Assembly (NCBI RefSeq): GCF_014493765.1 | Contig: NZ_JACTVJ010000017.1 | Coordinates: forward strand, 62,001-126,000 | DNA length: 64,000 nt | Reading direction: 5' to 3' | DNA from: Streptomyces polyasparticus | Lineage (GTDB): Bacteria > Actinomycetota > Actinomycetes > Streptomycetales > Streptomycetaceae | Shown here: positions 25,301 through 33,118 of the stretch, piece after piece | Position numbering within the stretch: position 1 is the stretch's first letter | Layout: each line of letters begins with the position of its first letter | The notes under the pieces: model-generated | What the model was told of the DNA's origin: nothing | Seen by the model: the letters and a program-made list of their open reading frames with translations, nothing else | Databases searched by the model: none | Position numbers and translations under genes: made by a program

Positions 25301-25508
25301 TATGTCTGCGGGCAAGTTAGCCTGCGGGGCGATGCGTGGACAAGGGGGCGGGGGAAATCGCCGGGGGTTGGCGGGGGTGTCTGCGGGCGGGGCGACGCCT
25401 CGGTCGGGGCGCCCGGGGTTCCCTGCGGGTTCGTTGGGGCTGCGGTGGGGCTGCGGTGGGGTGCGCCTGCGGCGGGCGGATTTCCCCTACCCGCCCCTTC
25501 CCGAAACC

Positions 25509-25771
25509 GGGGCTCCGCCCCGGACCCCGGGGTGGGTGGGCGCATTTGGGGCTGCGCCCCGGACCCCCGGGTGGGTGGGCGCATTTGGGGCTGCGCCCCG
25601 GACCCCCGGGTGGGTGGGACCGCGGGGACTTCGCCCCCTGCACCCCCAGGCGGGTGGGACCGCCGGGACACCGCCCCCTGCACCCCCGGGCGGCTGGGAC
25701 CGCCGGGACTTCGCCCCCTCCACCCCCAGGTGGATGCGACCGCCGGGACTTCGCCCCCTGCACCCCCGCAT
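25509..25771. repeat. Two adjoining tandem arrays, 39-bp (A) and 40-bp (B)
   Basis: Array A has a 39-bp unit starting GGGGCTGCGCCCCGG, at 25509-25547, 25548-25586 and a partial third to about 25619. Array B has a 40-bp unit starting at 25612, 25652, 25692 and 25732, containing GGGACTTCGCCCCCTGCACC. The units share an ACCCCC-GGGTGGG segment and are probably related. Array A amplifies the first hairpin of the dispersed element. Confidence 0.92.
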
Positions 25772-25813
25772 CCGCACTTCGTGCGGATCTGCTCAAGCGC
25801 CGCAGGGGCTGGA
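25769..25813 (+). repeat. Dispersed two-hairpin element, copy 2 (distal part)
   Basis: Hairpin a is ATCCGCAC/GTGCGGAT at 25770-25788 around TTC; hairpin b is CTGC (25789-25792) with GCAG (25802-25805) around TCAAGCGCC. The proximal CCGGGGC/GCCCCGG hairpin of the same element is at 25507-25523, separated from this part by arrays A and B. Confidence 0.85.
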
Positions 25814-25870
25814 TTGCCGGACCGGCTGGAAGCCCCACCGGGCGGCAGTCGCGGGACGGCCGGAGGGGAC

Positions 25871-25963
25871 GGGGTGGGGTGCCTGGTTTTCGGGCGGTCC
25901 GAGACGACCACGCGAGTCCCTCGGTACCGGCCCACATTGCCCGAAAACCAGGTACCCCACCCC
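25871..25963. repeat. 93-base inverted repeat with 25-bp arms
   Basis: Arms at 25871-25895 and 25939-25963 are complementary at 24 of 25 positions. The 43-base spacer itself can pair (GGTCCGAG with CTCGGTACC, one bulge), so the whole unit can fold as one long hairpin. No transposase is nearby. Confidence 0.88.
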
Positions 25964-26018
25964 GGCACCGACCCAAGACGAAACAGGGGGCGGCACAGCG
26001 CACCGGCAGGAACCCGGG

Positions 26019-26165
26019 CACGAAACCGCAGTCCCCACCCCGCGACGGTCAGAAAGCCGGACACGAAACCGCAGCCCCCACCCCGCGACGGTCAGAAAGC
26101 CGGACACGAAACCGCAGCCCCCACCCCGCGACGGTCAGAAAGCCGGACACGAAACCGCAGCCCCA
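26019..26165. repeat. 43-bp tandem array, 3.4 copies
   Basis: Units at 26019-26061, 26062-26104, 26105-26147 and a partial 26148-26165 are nearly identical; the first differs by one base. Each contains CACGAAACCGCAG and GACGGTCAGAAAGCCGGA. No spacers separate the copies, so it is not a CRISPR array. Confidence 0.95.
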
Positions 26166-26295
26166 GCAGAGGGGGCCTGGGGGCGAAGCCACCAGCGGGG
26201 GGCCGGGGGCAGCGCCCCCGTGACCCCGACCGCCCCAGCGCACCGCGCCGCATCCCCAGCACCCCCGGCCGTCCCCCGCAACCCGGCCGCCCCGG

Positions 26296-26371
26296 GCGTC
26301 CCGAGCGACTCCCCCACCCCCGCTCAACCCCGAGCGTCCCGAGCGATTCCCCCACCCCCGCTCAACCCCAG
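26296..26371. repeat. 38-bp tandem duplication
   Basis: Two copies (26296-26333 and 26334-26371) of a unit beginning GCGTCCCGAGCG and containing CCCCCACCCCCGCTCAACC; they differ at about two positions. Confidence 0.85.
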
Positions 26372-26633
26372 ACGCCCCAGCCGCCTCCCCCGCCCCCGGA
26401 CTCCCTCCAGCCGCCCCCGCCCCACCCCCAGCCGCCCCCCTCGGGGTCTCTGCGACGATGGGGCCCGGGTCGCAGTCGGCTTGTGGCTGGAAAGGGTGCA
26501 CGCGGGCGGCGGCCAGGCGGTATCACTTACTGCAACGGTGCAGCCCGCTGACCACGACTGCGCCCGGACCCGCGCCGGTGACCGAGCGGCGACCCGACAG
26601 AACACTCCAGCTCCCGGTGCCCCGGAGGATCAG

Positions 26634-27674
26634 ATGACCGTGACTTTGGCGGATGTGGCGGCCCGCGCCCAGGTCTCCCCCGCGACCGTCTCCCGTGTCC
26701 TGAACGGGAATTACCCCGTCGCCGCGGCCACCCGCGAACGTGTTCTGCGCGCCGTCGACGATCTCGACTACGTGCTCAACGGCCCCGCGAGCGCCCTCGC
26801 CGCCGCCACCTCCGACCTGGTCGGGATCCTGGTGAACGACATCGCCGACCCGTTCTTCGGGATCATGGCCGGCGCCGTGCAGTCCGAGATCGGCGGCCCC
26901 GGCGGACGCGCCGGCGGCGAACGTCTCGCGGTGGTCTGCAACACCGGCGGCTCTTCCGAACGCGAGCTCACCTACCTCACCCTGCTCCAGCGCCAGCGCG
27001 CCGCCGCCGTGGTGATCACCGGCGGCGCGGTCGAGAACCCCGTGCACGCCGAGGCGATGGCCGGAAAGCTGCGCCGGCTCGGCGAGGCGGGCACGCGCAT
27101 CGTGCTGTGCGGCCGCCCGCCCGTGCCCGACACCGGCGCGATCGCCCTCGCCTTCGACAACCGGGGCGGCGGCCGGCGGCTCACCGAGCACCTCATCGGC
27201 CTCGGCCACCGCCGTATCGGCTATGTCGCGGGCCCCGAGGAGCGCACCACCACGCGGCACCGCCTCGAAGGCCACCGCGATGCCCTGAAGGAGGCGGGCG
27301 TCGACGAGTGCGCGACGGTGCACGGCCCGTACGACCGGCGGTCCGGCTACGAGGCCACGCGTGAACTCCTGCGCAGGGAGCCGGACCTGACCGCGATCGT
27401 GACCGCGAACGACACCGTGGCGCTCGGCGCCTGCGCCGCGCTGCGCGAGGCCGGGCTGCGGATCCCGGAGGATGTGTCGGTGGCGGGCTTCGACGATCTG
27501 CCGTTCAGCGTCGACGTCGTCCCCGCGCTCACCACCGTCCGCCTCCCCCTGCACGAGGCGGGCGCGCGGGCCGGCCGTATCGCGATGGGCCGCGAGCCGG
27601 AGCCGCCGGGCAAGATGTCCGTGATCGCAGGGGAGTTGATGGTACGGGGGTCCACGGCGCCACCGCGCAAGTGA
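26634..27674 (+). CDS. LacI-family transcriptional repressor
   Basis: A 346-residue regulator. The N-terminal HTH reads VTLADVAARAQVSPATVSRVLNG followed by the hinge-helix region LNGPASALAAATSDLVGI. The rest is a periplasmic-binding-protein-like sensor with VNDIADPFFGIMAG, RRIGYVAGPE and DVSVAGFDDLPFSVDVVPALTTV, all usual LacI/GalR landmarks. A GGAGG site precedes the ATG at 26634. It is divergent from the oxidoreductase-DUF993-isomerase operon, across the repeat region. The palindrome at 25281 is its likely target. The inducer is probably the pathway sugar and is not identifiable here. Confidence 0.93.
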   Translation: MTVTLADVAARAQVSPATVSRVLNGNYPVAAATRERVLRAVDDLDYVLNGPASALAAATSDLVGILVNDIADPFFGIMAGAVQSEIGGPGGRAGGERLAVVCNTGGSSERELTYLTLLQRQRAAAVVITGGAVENPVHAEAMAGKLRRLGEAGTRIVLCGRPPVPDTGAIALAFDNRGGGRRLTEHLIGLGHRRIGYVAGPEERTTTRHRLEGHRDALKEAGVDECATVHGPYDRRSGYEATRELLRREPDLTAIVTANDTVALGACAALREAGLRIPEDVSVAGFDDLPFSVDVVPALTTVRLPLHEAGARAGRIAMGREPEPPGKMSVIAGELMVRGSTAPPRK

Positions 27675-27840
27675 GCCGGACGCGGGGCGAGAGGGCCGCG
27701 GGCGGGCGGCGAGGGCAGCCCCCTCGGGCCCGCACCTGACCGGCCCGCCGATCCCTGGTCAGACCCCCGCGACCGCACCCGACCGAGCCACCGGCCCCTG
27801 GTCCGACCCCCTCGGACCCGCACCTGACCGGCCCCACTGG

Positions 27841-27920
27841 CCCCTGGCCAGACCCACCGGGCCCTGGTCAGACCCACCGGGCCCTGGCCAGACCCACCGG
27901 GCCCTGGTCAGACCCACCGA
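27841..27920. repeat. 20-bp tandem array, four copies
   Basis: Units of GCCCTGGTCAGACCCACCGG at 27841, 27861, 27881 and 27901, with alternating GGTCA/GGCCA variants. Degenerate copies extend upstream to about 27750. It lies in the 276-base gap between the convergent LacI and GNAT genes. Confidence 0.92.
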
Positions 27921-27950
27921 GCCCGCAACTGACCGCCCCACCGCCCCCGT

Positions 27951-28733
27951 TCAGGCCCCGGCCACCGCATCCACCCCATCCGCCGCATCCACCCCGGCCA
28001 CCCCATCCACCCCGTCCACCGCACCCGCCGGAACCTCGAAGACCAGCATCAACCCGCCGCGTTCGTCGCCCTGTTCGCCGACCTGGGTGAAGCCGAAGCC
28101 CCCGAGGGTGGCCAAGGAGGCGGCGTTGTCGGCCCTGACTCTGGCCCGTACGGTCCTCACACCCGGCTCGGCGGCGGCCCGTGCGAGCAGCGCGCCCAGC
28201 ATGGCGCGGGCGTAGCCCTTGCGCCGGTGCTCGGGCACCACGCTGTAGCCGACCTCGACCATCCCGGATTCGTCCGGCGGCCCATGGAACCCGGCGTCTC
28301 CCACGACGACCCCGTCCGGCTCGGACACCACCGCCCGCGTCGTCCAGGGTGCGGCGGACGGGTCCGCGTCGATCTGGTCGGCGCGGTAGCGGAAGATCGA
28401 CCGGGCCCGGTCGCCGACGAAGTGGGGGTCGAGAGCCACCCCGGCCTCGGCGCGGGCGCCGGCGAGATCTCCGTCGGCGAGCGCCCGCAGCGCCTTCACG
28501 CTGAGTTCGGCGAAACGGATGCGGTGCCGGACGCGGGGTCCGACATCAAGACCGACGTCGGAACGGACATCGGAACGGACACCGGAACGGACGTCGGAAC
28601 GGACGTCGGAACGGACACCGGAACGGACACCGGAGCGAACACCGGAGGAACCGTCGGGCCGGACGTCAGGACGGACGCCGAAGCGAACACCGGAGCGGAC
28701 GCGCTCAGGATCAGCAGCAGGTATGTGGGTCAT
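27951..28733 (-). CDS. GNAT-family N-acetyltransferase with repetitive N- and C-termini
   Basis: A 260-residue protein. The catalytic GNAT domain covers roughly residues 75-240 and shows GDAGFHGPPDESGMVEVGYSV split over two strands, VPEHRRKGYARAMLGALLA (the acetyl-CoA-binding RRKGYA loop) and DNAASLATLGGFGFTQVGE. The N-terminus is a tetrapeptide repeat (VRSD/VRSG) about ten units long from a 12-bp DNA repeat, and the C-terminus is a low-complexity AVDGVDGVAG tail. The ATG at 28733 (MTHIPAADPERV) is chosen over an ATG 33 codons upstream, although its ribosome site is weak. Substrate unknown. Confidence 0.8.
   Translation of the reverse strand: MTHIPAADPERVRSGVRFGVRPDVRPDGSSGVRSGVRSGVRSDVRSDVRSGVRSDVRSDVGLDVGPRVRHRIRFAELSVKALRALADGDLAGARAEAGVALDPHFVGDRARSIFRYRADQIDADPSAAPWTTRAVVSEPDGVVVGDAGFHGPPDESGMVEVGYSVVPEHRRKGYARAMLGALLARAAAEPGVRTVRARVRADNAASLATLGGFGFTQVGEQGDERGGLMLVFEVPAGAVDGVDGVAGVDAADGVDAVAGA
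28554..28637 (-). repeat. 12-bp tandem array, seven copies, within the GNAT gene
   Basis: Consecutive units of GACGTCGGAACG or GACACCGGAACG at 28554-28637, decaying further to about 28700. On the coding strand they encode VRSD/VRSG, so copy change keeps frame. Confidence 0.93.
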
Positions 28734-28839
28734 CGCGGCGATACTCACCCGCCGCCCGACAGCTGTCCACCGCATTACAGGGGCGCAGAACGCCGGCCCC
28801 GCGCAGACCGGTTCCCCCGGCCGGAGCCCCACGCTACCT

Positions 28840-28852
28840 TTGACTCAGTCAA
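28840..28852. promoter_or_regulatory. MarR-type palindrome upstream of the MarR-GNAT gene
   Basis: TTGACTCAGTCAA is a perfect 13-base inverted repeat centred 36 bases upstream of the ATG at 28882. Position and form suit autoregulation by the MarR domain encoded there. Confidence 0.6.
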
Positions 28853-28881
28853 CGGTATTTCTCGCGATACCGAGGTGCGCC

Positions 28882-29835
28882 ATGCCCCAGCCCAAGTCCC
28901 AGCAGTTCATCCACGAGATCCGGGCCTTCAACCGCTTCTACACCAACCTGATCGGCGCGCTCGATTACAGCCGCCACCTGTACCTCCCGTACACGCTGAC
29001 GGAATCCCGCGTCCTGTACGAGCTCGCCCACCGCGAGGAACCCGAGGCCGCGGATCTGCGGGCCGAACTCGGCATCGACGCCGGGTACTTGAGCCGTCTG
29101 CTCACCAAGTTCGAGAAGGACGGCCTGGTCGAGCGCGGGCCCTCGCCGCGCGATCCGCGCCGCCAGCGGATCACGCTCACCCCGCGGGGGCGTGAGGCGG
29201 CGGATCTGCAGGAGGAGCGTTCGCGCGAGGCGGTCGGCGTGCTGCTCAGCAAGGTGCCGGCCGCCGAACGGCCGCGGCTGACCGAGGCGATGCGCACGGT
29301 GCGGACCGTCCTGTCCGACGCCCGGCCCACCAAGCCCGCCGAGGTCCGGCTGCGCGAACCGGGACCCGGCGACCTCGGCTGGATGGTGATGCGCAACGCG
29401 GCGCTGTACGCGGCGGAGTACGGATGGAACGCGGATTACGAGGGACTCGTGGCCCGCATCGTGGCCGACTTCGCCGAGGACCACGATCCGCATCTGGAGC
29501 GGGTGTGGATCGCGGATCTCGACGGGATTCCGGTCGGGTCGGTGATGTGCGTACGCGATGACGCGCCCGGGACGGCGCGGCTGCGGCTGCTGCTCGTGGA
29601 GCCGGATGCGCGCGGACACGGAATCGGCGACCGGCTGGTCTCCGCGGTGGTGGATTTCGCCCGGGAGCAGGGGTACCGGGAGGTGGTCCTGTGGACGAAC
29701 GACGTGCTGGATGCGGCCCGGCGGATCTATCAGCGGCACGGGTTCGTGCTGACCGCGGAGCGGGCGCACCGGTCGTTCGGGCGCGATCTGGTGGGGCAGG
29801 ACTGGAGGTTGTCGCTGCACGAGGAGGCGGTGTGA
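28882..29835 (+). CDS. MarR-type regulator fused to a GNAT acetyltransferase
   Basis: A 317-residue fusion. Residues 1-150 are a MarR domain with LTESRVLYELAHREEPEAADL, the recognition helix GIDAGYLSRLLTKFEKDGL, and the wing SPRDPRRQRITLTPRGRE. Residues about 155-310 are a GNAT domain with VRLREPGPGDLGWMVMRN, RLRLLLVEPDARGHGIGDRLV (acetyl-CoA loop RGHGIG) and ARRIYQRHGFVLT. The two-domain architecture is known in several bacteria; the acetyl acceptor is not. ATG at 28882 follows GAGGTG. A perfect palindrome upstream suggests autoregulation. Confidence 0.9.
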   Translation: MPQPKSQQFIHEIRAFNRFYTNLIGALDYSRHLYLPYTLTESRVLYELAHREEPEAADLRAELGIDAGYLSRLLTKFEKDGLVERGPSPRDPRRQRITLTPRGREAADLQEERSREAVGVLLSKVPAAERPRLTEAMRTVRTVLSDARPTKPAEVRLREPGPGDLGWMVMRNAALYAAEYGWNADYEGLVARIVADFAEDHDPHLERVWIADLDGIPVGSVMCVRDDAPGTARLRLLLVEPDARGHGIGDRLVSAVVDFAREQGYREVVLWTNDVLDAARRIYQRHGFVLTAERAHRSFGRDLVGQDWRLSLHEEAV

Positions 29836-29894
29836 GGCCTTGAGGCGGGGTGGGCCGGCCCGCTGGAATGCCCCCACCACCCACAGAGCCAGAA

Positions 29895-29949
29895 AGCCAG
29901 CCAGCCAGCCGGACGCACAGCCAACAAGCCAGCCAGCCAGCCAGCCAGC
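29895..29949. repeat. AGCC tetranucleotide microsatellite abutting a ribosome-binding site
   Basis: Two runs of AGCC: four copies at 29895-29910 and 5.75 copies at 29927-29949. The second run ends at the AAGGAG site (29950-29955) of the gene starting at 29964. Confidence 0.92.
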
Positions 29950-29963
29950 AAGGAGCAGAACCC

Positions 29964-30764
29964 ATGAAATTCGCCTTCTCCACCCTCGGCATCCCCGCCC
30001 TCCCCCTCCACGACACCCTCTGGCTGGCCACCACCCACGGCTATCAGGGCGTCGAGCTCCGCGTGCATCCCGAGGAACCCGTGCACACCGGGCTCGGAAT
30101 CACCGAACGGGCCGATGCCGTGGCCGAGTTCAAGGCCTCGGGGGTCGAGATCCTCGGGCTCGCCGGGTACGCGAAGGTGGCCGAGCCCGGGGACGACACC
30201 CCCGTGCTCACCGAGATACGGGCGCTCCTGGAGCTGGCCCGTGATCTCGGGGCTCCGTTCGTCAGGGTCTTCCCGGGCGGCGGCACCGAGCAGAGCGCCG
30301 AGGAGGCCGACGCCACCGCCGCGCGCCGGCTCGCCACCGCCGCGGAGACCGCCGCCGATCTCGGGGTGCGCATCCTGCTCGAAACCCATGACTCGCATCG
30401 CGAGGCCACCGCCGTGAGCCGCGTGCTCGGCACCGTCGGGCACCGCAATGTCGGTGCGATCTGGGATCTGATGCACACCTGGCTGGGCGGGGAGCAGCCG
30501 AGTACGTCGTTCGCCGCGCTCTCCCCGTATCTCGGCTACGTCCAGGTGAAGGACATCGCCTCCGCCGAAGACACCACTCCACTCGCGCTCGGTGCGGGAG
30601 TGCTGCCGCTCACCGAATGCGTGGAGGTTCTCAGCCGGGCGGGGTGGGACGGCTGGCTGTGCTGGGAGTACGAGAAGCGGTGGTATCCGCACGCGGCCGA
30701 GCTGCCGACCCTGCTGACCGCGGGCCGCGAGCACCTGTGCCGGCTCCTCAACGAGGCGGCCTGA
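29964..30764 (+). CDS. TIM-barrel sugar phosphate isomerase/epimerase
   Basis: A 266-residue xylose-isomerase-like barrel. It starts MKFAFSTLGIPALPLHDTL. Barrel residues that typically bind the metal are seen in ILLETHDSH (glutamate, histidine), GAIWDLMHTWL (aspartate, histidine), GYVQVKDI and WLCWEYEKRW (final glutamate). AAGGAG lies 8 bases upstream of the ATG at 29964. It stands apart from other catabolic genes, so its substrate is open; it is distinct in sequence from the barrels at 5844 and 21856. The tetranucleotide array upstream may affect its translation. Confidence 0.85.
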   Translation: MKFAFSTLGIPALPLHDTLWLATTHGYQGVELRVHPEEPVHTGLGITERADAVAEFKASGVEILGLAGYAKVAEPGDDTPVLTEIRALLELARDLGAPFVRVFPGGGTEQSAEEADATAARRLATAAETAADLGVRILLETHDSHREATAVSRVLGTVGHRNVGAIWDLMHTWLGGEQPSTSFAALSPYLGYVQVKDIASAEDTTPLALGAGVLPLTECVEVLSRAGWDGWLCWEYEKRWYPHAAELPTLLTAGREHLCRLLNEAA

Positions 30765-31143
30765 AAGCCCCGCCAAGCCCCGCCCAAAGGCCACAAGGCC
30801 CACCCAAAGGCCCGTAGGAACCACCCAGCAGGCCCGGAAGAGGGGCCGTCACCGGCGCATTCGGAGGGGGGCGCGCCGGTGACGGCATGCTGCCGGCCGC
30901 GTGCGTTGGAGAGGGTGGTCAGCGTTCGCAGCCAGCAGCGAGGCCGACAGCGCACCGCGGTGACTCTCCGGCAGCTGGCGATAGGACGGGCCGGGGCCAC
31001 GACGGGTTCCGCCCGCACGGTCCGCCATCTTGACCGGCAGAAATTTTCCTACTATCCGTGATCCCTGGAAGTTTCCTTCAGCCAGGACATGCCAGGAGAT
31101 CCGGGGCCAACCCCCGGAGACGCATGGACAGTTGGGAGTGCTC
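30765..31143. other. Intergenic region upstream of the GH3 gene
   Basis: No gene is supported in these 379 bases; a minus-strand frame across the area continues into the GH3 coding region and has no recognisable product. The distal part is unusually AT-rich for this DNA (around 31038-31056). It contains two GAA-N2-TTTCCT-like motifs, GAAATTTTCCT at 31040-31050 and GAAGTTTCCT at 31068-31077, which could be regulatory. Confidence 0.5.
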
Positions 31144-32979
31144 GTGCAGCAACGCCCGCTCCACACCTCCAGACGCACGCTTCTCACCGCCACGGCGACC
31201 GCCGCCGCGGCCGCCGCGCTCGGCACCATCCCCTCCCCCGCACAGGCCGCCGACGCGCAGCCCGCCGACAGCAGGGACCGCGAACTGCGCCGGATCATCG
31301 GCCGGATGTCCCTGGAGGAGAAGGTCGGCCAGCTCTTCGTCTCCCGCGTGTACGGGGAGACGGCCACGAACCCCGCTCAGGCGGACATCGACCTCAACCT
31401 CGCCCAGCTGGGCGTCCGCGACGCCGCCGAGCTGATAGCGAAGTACCACGTCGGCGGGATCATCTACTTCGGCTGGGCGCACAACGTCCGCGAACCGCAC
31501 CAGATAGCCGACCTGTCGAACGGGATACAGAAGGTGGCGCTCCAACAGGCCACCCCCGTACCGATGTTGATATCCACCGACCAGGAACACGGCATCGTCT
31601 GCCGCGTGGGCAAGCCCGCCACGCTGATGCCCGGCGCGATGGCCCTCGGCGCGAGCGGTTCGCGCGCCGACGCCCGCCGCGCCGCCCGGATCGCGGGCCG
31701 CGAGCTCGCCGCGCTCGGCATCCGGCAGAACTACGCCCCCGTCGCGGACGTCAACGTGAACCCCGGCAACATCGTCATCGGCGTACGGTCCTTCGGCGCC
31801 GATCCCGCAGCGGTCGCCCGTATGGTCACCGCGCAGGTCGACGGGTACGAGGGCGCCGGGATCGCGGCCACCGCCAAGCACTTCCCCGGGCACGGCGACA
31901 CCACGGACGACAGCCACTACGCGCTGCCCTACATCCACCACACCCGCGAGGAGTTCGAGCGGCTCGATCTGCCGCCGTTCGAGGCGGCGGTGCGGGCCGG
32001 CATCGACTCGATCATGACCGCGCACATCGTGGTCCCCGCCCTCGACCCGAACGAGGACCCGGCCACCCTCTCGCGCCCCATCCTCACCGGCGTCCTGCGC
32101 GAACAGCTCGGCTACGACGGCGTGGTGGTCACCGACTCCCTCGGCATGGCGGGGGTCCGCACCAAGTACGGCGACGACCGGGTCCCCGTGCTCGCCCTCA
32201 AGGCCGGCGTCGACCAGCTGCTCAACCCGCCTTCGCTGGAGGTCGCCTGGAACGCGGTGTTCAATGCCGTACGCGGCGGGGAGCTGACGGAGGAGCGGCT
32301 CGACGAGTCGATCCTGCGCGTGCTGCGCCTCAAGGCGAGACTCGGGCTCTTCCGCGACCCGTACACCACCCATCGCGACGTGGACCGCACCGTCGGCATC
32401 TCCGAGCATCTGCGCGCGGCCGAGCAGATCGCCGACGACACCACCACGCTCCTCGTGAACACCGGCGGACTCCTTCCGCTGTCCGCAAGGACGAGCCCCA
32501 ACGTCCTTGTCCTGGGCGCCGATCCGGCCTCCCCTTCCGGTACGACGGGGCCGCCGACCACTGTCTTCGGCAAGGCGCTGACCGAGCTGGGCTTCACGGC
32601 GACGGCACTGTCCACCGGGACCGCACCCACCGCCGCGAAGATCGAGGAGGCGGTGGCGGCGGCCGCGGGCAAGGACGTGGTCGCCGTGCTCACGTACAAC
32701 GTCTCGGCGACCAGCTCCCAGCGCACCCTCGTCGGCCGGCTCGCCGCGACCGGCGTCCCCGTGGTGACGATCGCGGTCAACCGCCCGTACGACGTGGCAC
32801 GGCTGCCCGAGGCGAAGGCCGTGCTCGCCGCGTACTCCTGGACGGACACCGAACTGCGCGCCGCGGCGCGGGTGATCGCCGGGAAGGCGGAACCCCAGGG
32901 CCGGCTGCCCGTACCGGTCCAGCGGGCCGACGATCCCACCACCACGCTGTATCCGATCGGTTACGGACTGTCGTACTAG
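31144..32979 (+). CDS. Secreted GH3 glycosidase, probable beta-N-acetylhexosaminidase (NagZ-like)
   Basis: A 611-residue family 3 glycoside hydrolase. A twin-arginine signal peptide (TSRRTLLTATATAAAAAALG, cleavage near AQAA) directs export. The catalytic domain contains the NagZ-type histidine-aspartate motif AKHFPGHGDTTDDSHYALP near residues 243-262 and the nucleophile aspartate in VVVTDSLGM near residue 332. These features indicate N-acetylglucosaminidase rather than glucosidase. A second, C-terminal alpha/beta domain runs to PIGYGLSY. GTG at 31144 has GGGAG 5 bases upstream. Likely role is turnover of chitin fragments or peptidoglycan. A hairpin terminator follows. Confidence 0.88.
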   Translation: MQQRPLHTSRRTLLTATATAAAAAALGTIPSPAQAADAQPADSRDRELRRIIGRMSLEEKVGQLFVSRVYGETATNPAQADIDLNLAQLGVRDAAELIAKYHVGGIIYFGWAHNVREPHQIADLSNGIQKVALQQATPVPMLISTDQEHGIVCRVGKPATLMPGAMALGASGSRADARRAARIAGRELAALGIRQNYAPVADVNVNPGNIVIGVRSFGADPAAVARMVTAQVDGYEGAGIAATAKHFPGHGDTTDDSHYALPYIHHTREEFERLDLPPFEAAVRAGIDSIMTAHIVVPALDPNEDPATLSRPILTGVLREQLGYDGVVVTDSLGMAGVRTKYGDDRVPVLALKAGVDQLLNPPSLEVAWNAVFNAVRGGELTEERLDESILRVLRLKARLGLFRDPYTTHRDVDRTVGISEHLRAAEQIADDTTTLLVNTGGLLPLSARTSPNVLVLGADPASPSGTTGPPTTVFGKALTELGFTATALSTGTAPTAAKIEEAVAAAAGKDVVAVLTYNVSATSSQRTLVGRLAATGVPVVTIAVNRPYDVARLPEAKAVLAAYSWTDTELRAAARVIAGKAEPQGRLPVPVQRADDPTTTLYPIGYGLSY

Positions 32980-32991
32980 CCGGACACCTGA

Positions 32992-33020
32992 TGTGCGGCG
33001 TACCCGGCGTACGCCGCACA
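32992..33020 (+). terminator. Hairpin terminator after the GH3 gene
   Basis: TGTGCGGCGTA (32992-33002) pairs perfectly with TACGCCGCACA (33010-33020) around a 7-base loop, 13 bases after the stop codon. No T-run. Confidence 0.7.
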
Positions 33021-33118
33021 CCCGGCGCGCGACCCCCAACTGACCCAAAGCACCCTGCACATCTGGCGTGCGCCCCGCCCCTGCCCTCACGCTGGGAGGA
33101 CGTCTCGGGGGGTTCAGC

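Larger units (their letters stand above)
25156..26633. other. 1.5-kb repeat-rich intergenic region
   Basis: I support no gene here. It holds the LacI-type operator (25281-25300), one copy of the dispersed hairpin element split by two tandem arrays (25507-25813), a 93-base hairpin (25871-25963), a 43-bp array (26019-26165) and a 38-bp duplication (26296-26371). Long open frames cross the arrays in several phases, but they encode only glycine/proline repeats and array B has a period not divisible by three, so coding is unlikely. Confidence 0.8.

Noticed and set aside
25871-25963. Terminal inverted repeats of a transposable element
   Set aside because: The arms enclose only 43 bases, no target-site duplication is evident, and no transposase is present in the window.
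26019-26165. CRISPR-like array
   Set aside because: The 43-bp units are directly adjacent with no unique spacers and no cas gene is nearby.
25445-26551. Long open frames across the repeat arrays that give glycine/proline/tryptophan repeat proteins
   Set aside because: Open in several frames on both strands because of GC bias, with a 40-bp period in array B that breaks reading phase; no ribosome site or homologous domain.
30849-31367. Minus-strand 172-codon frame upstream of the GH3 gene
   Set aside because: It overlaps the GH3 coding start, has no ribosome site or recognisable domain, and its composition matches antisense shadow.
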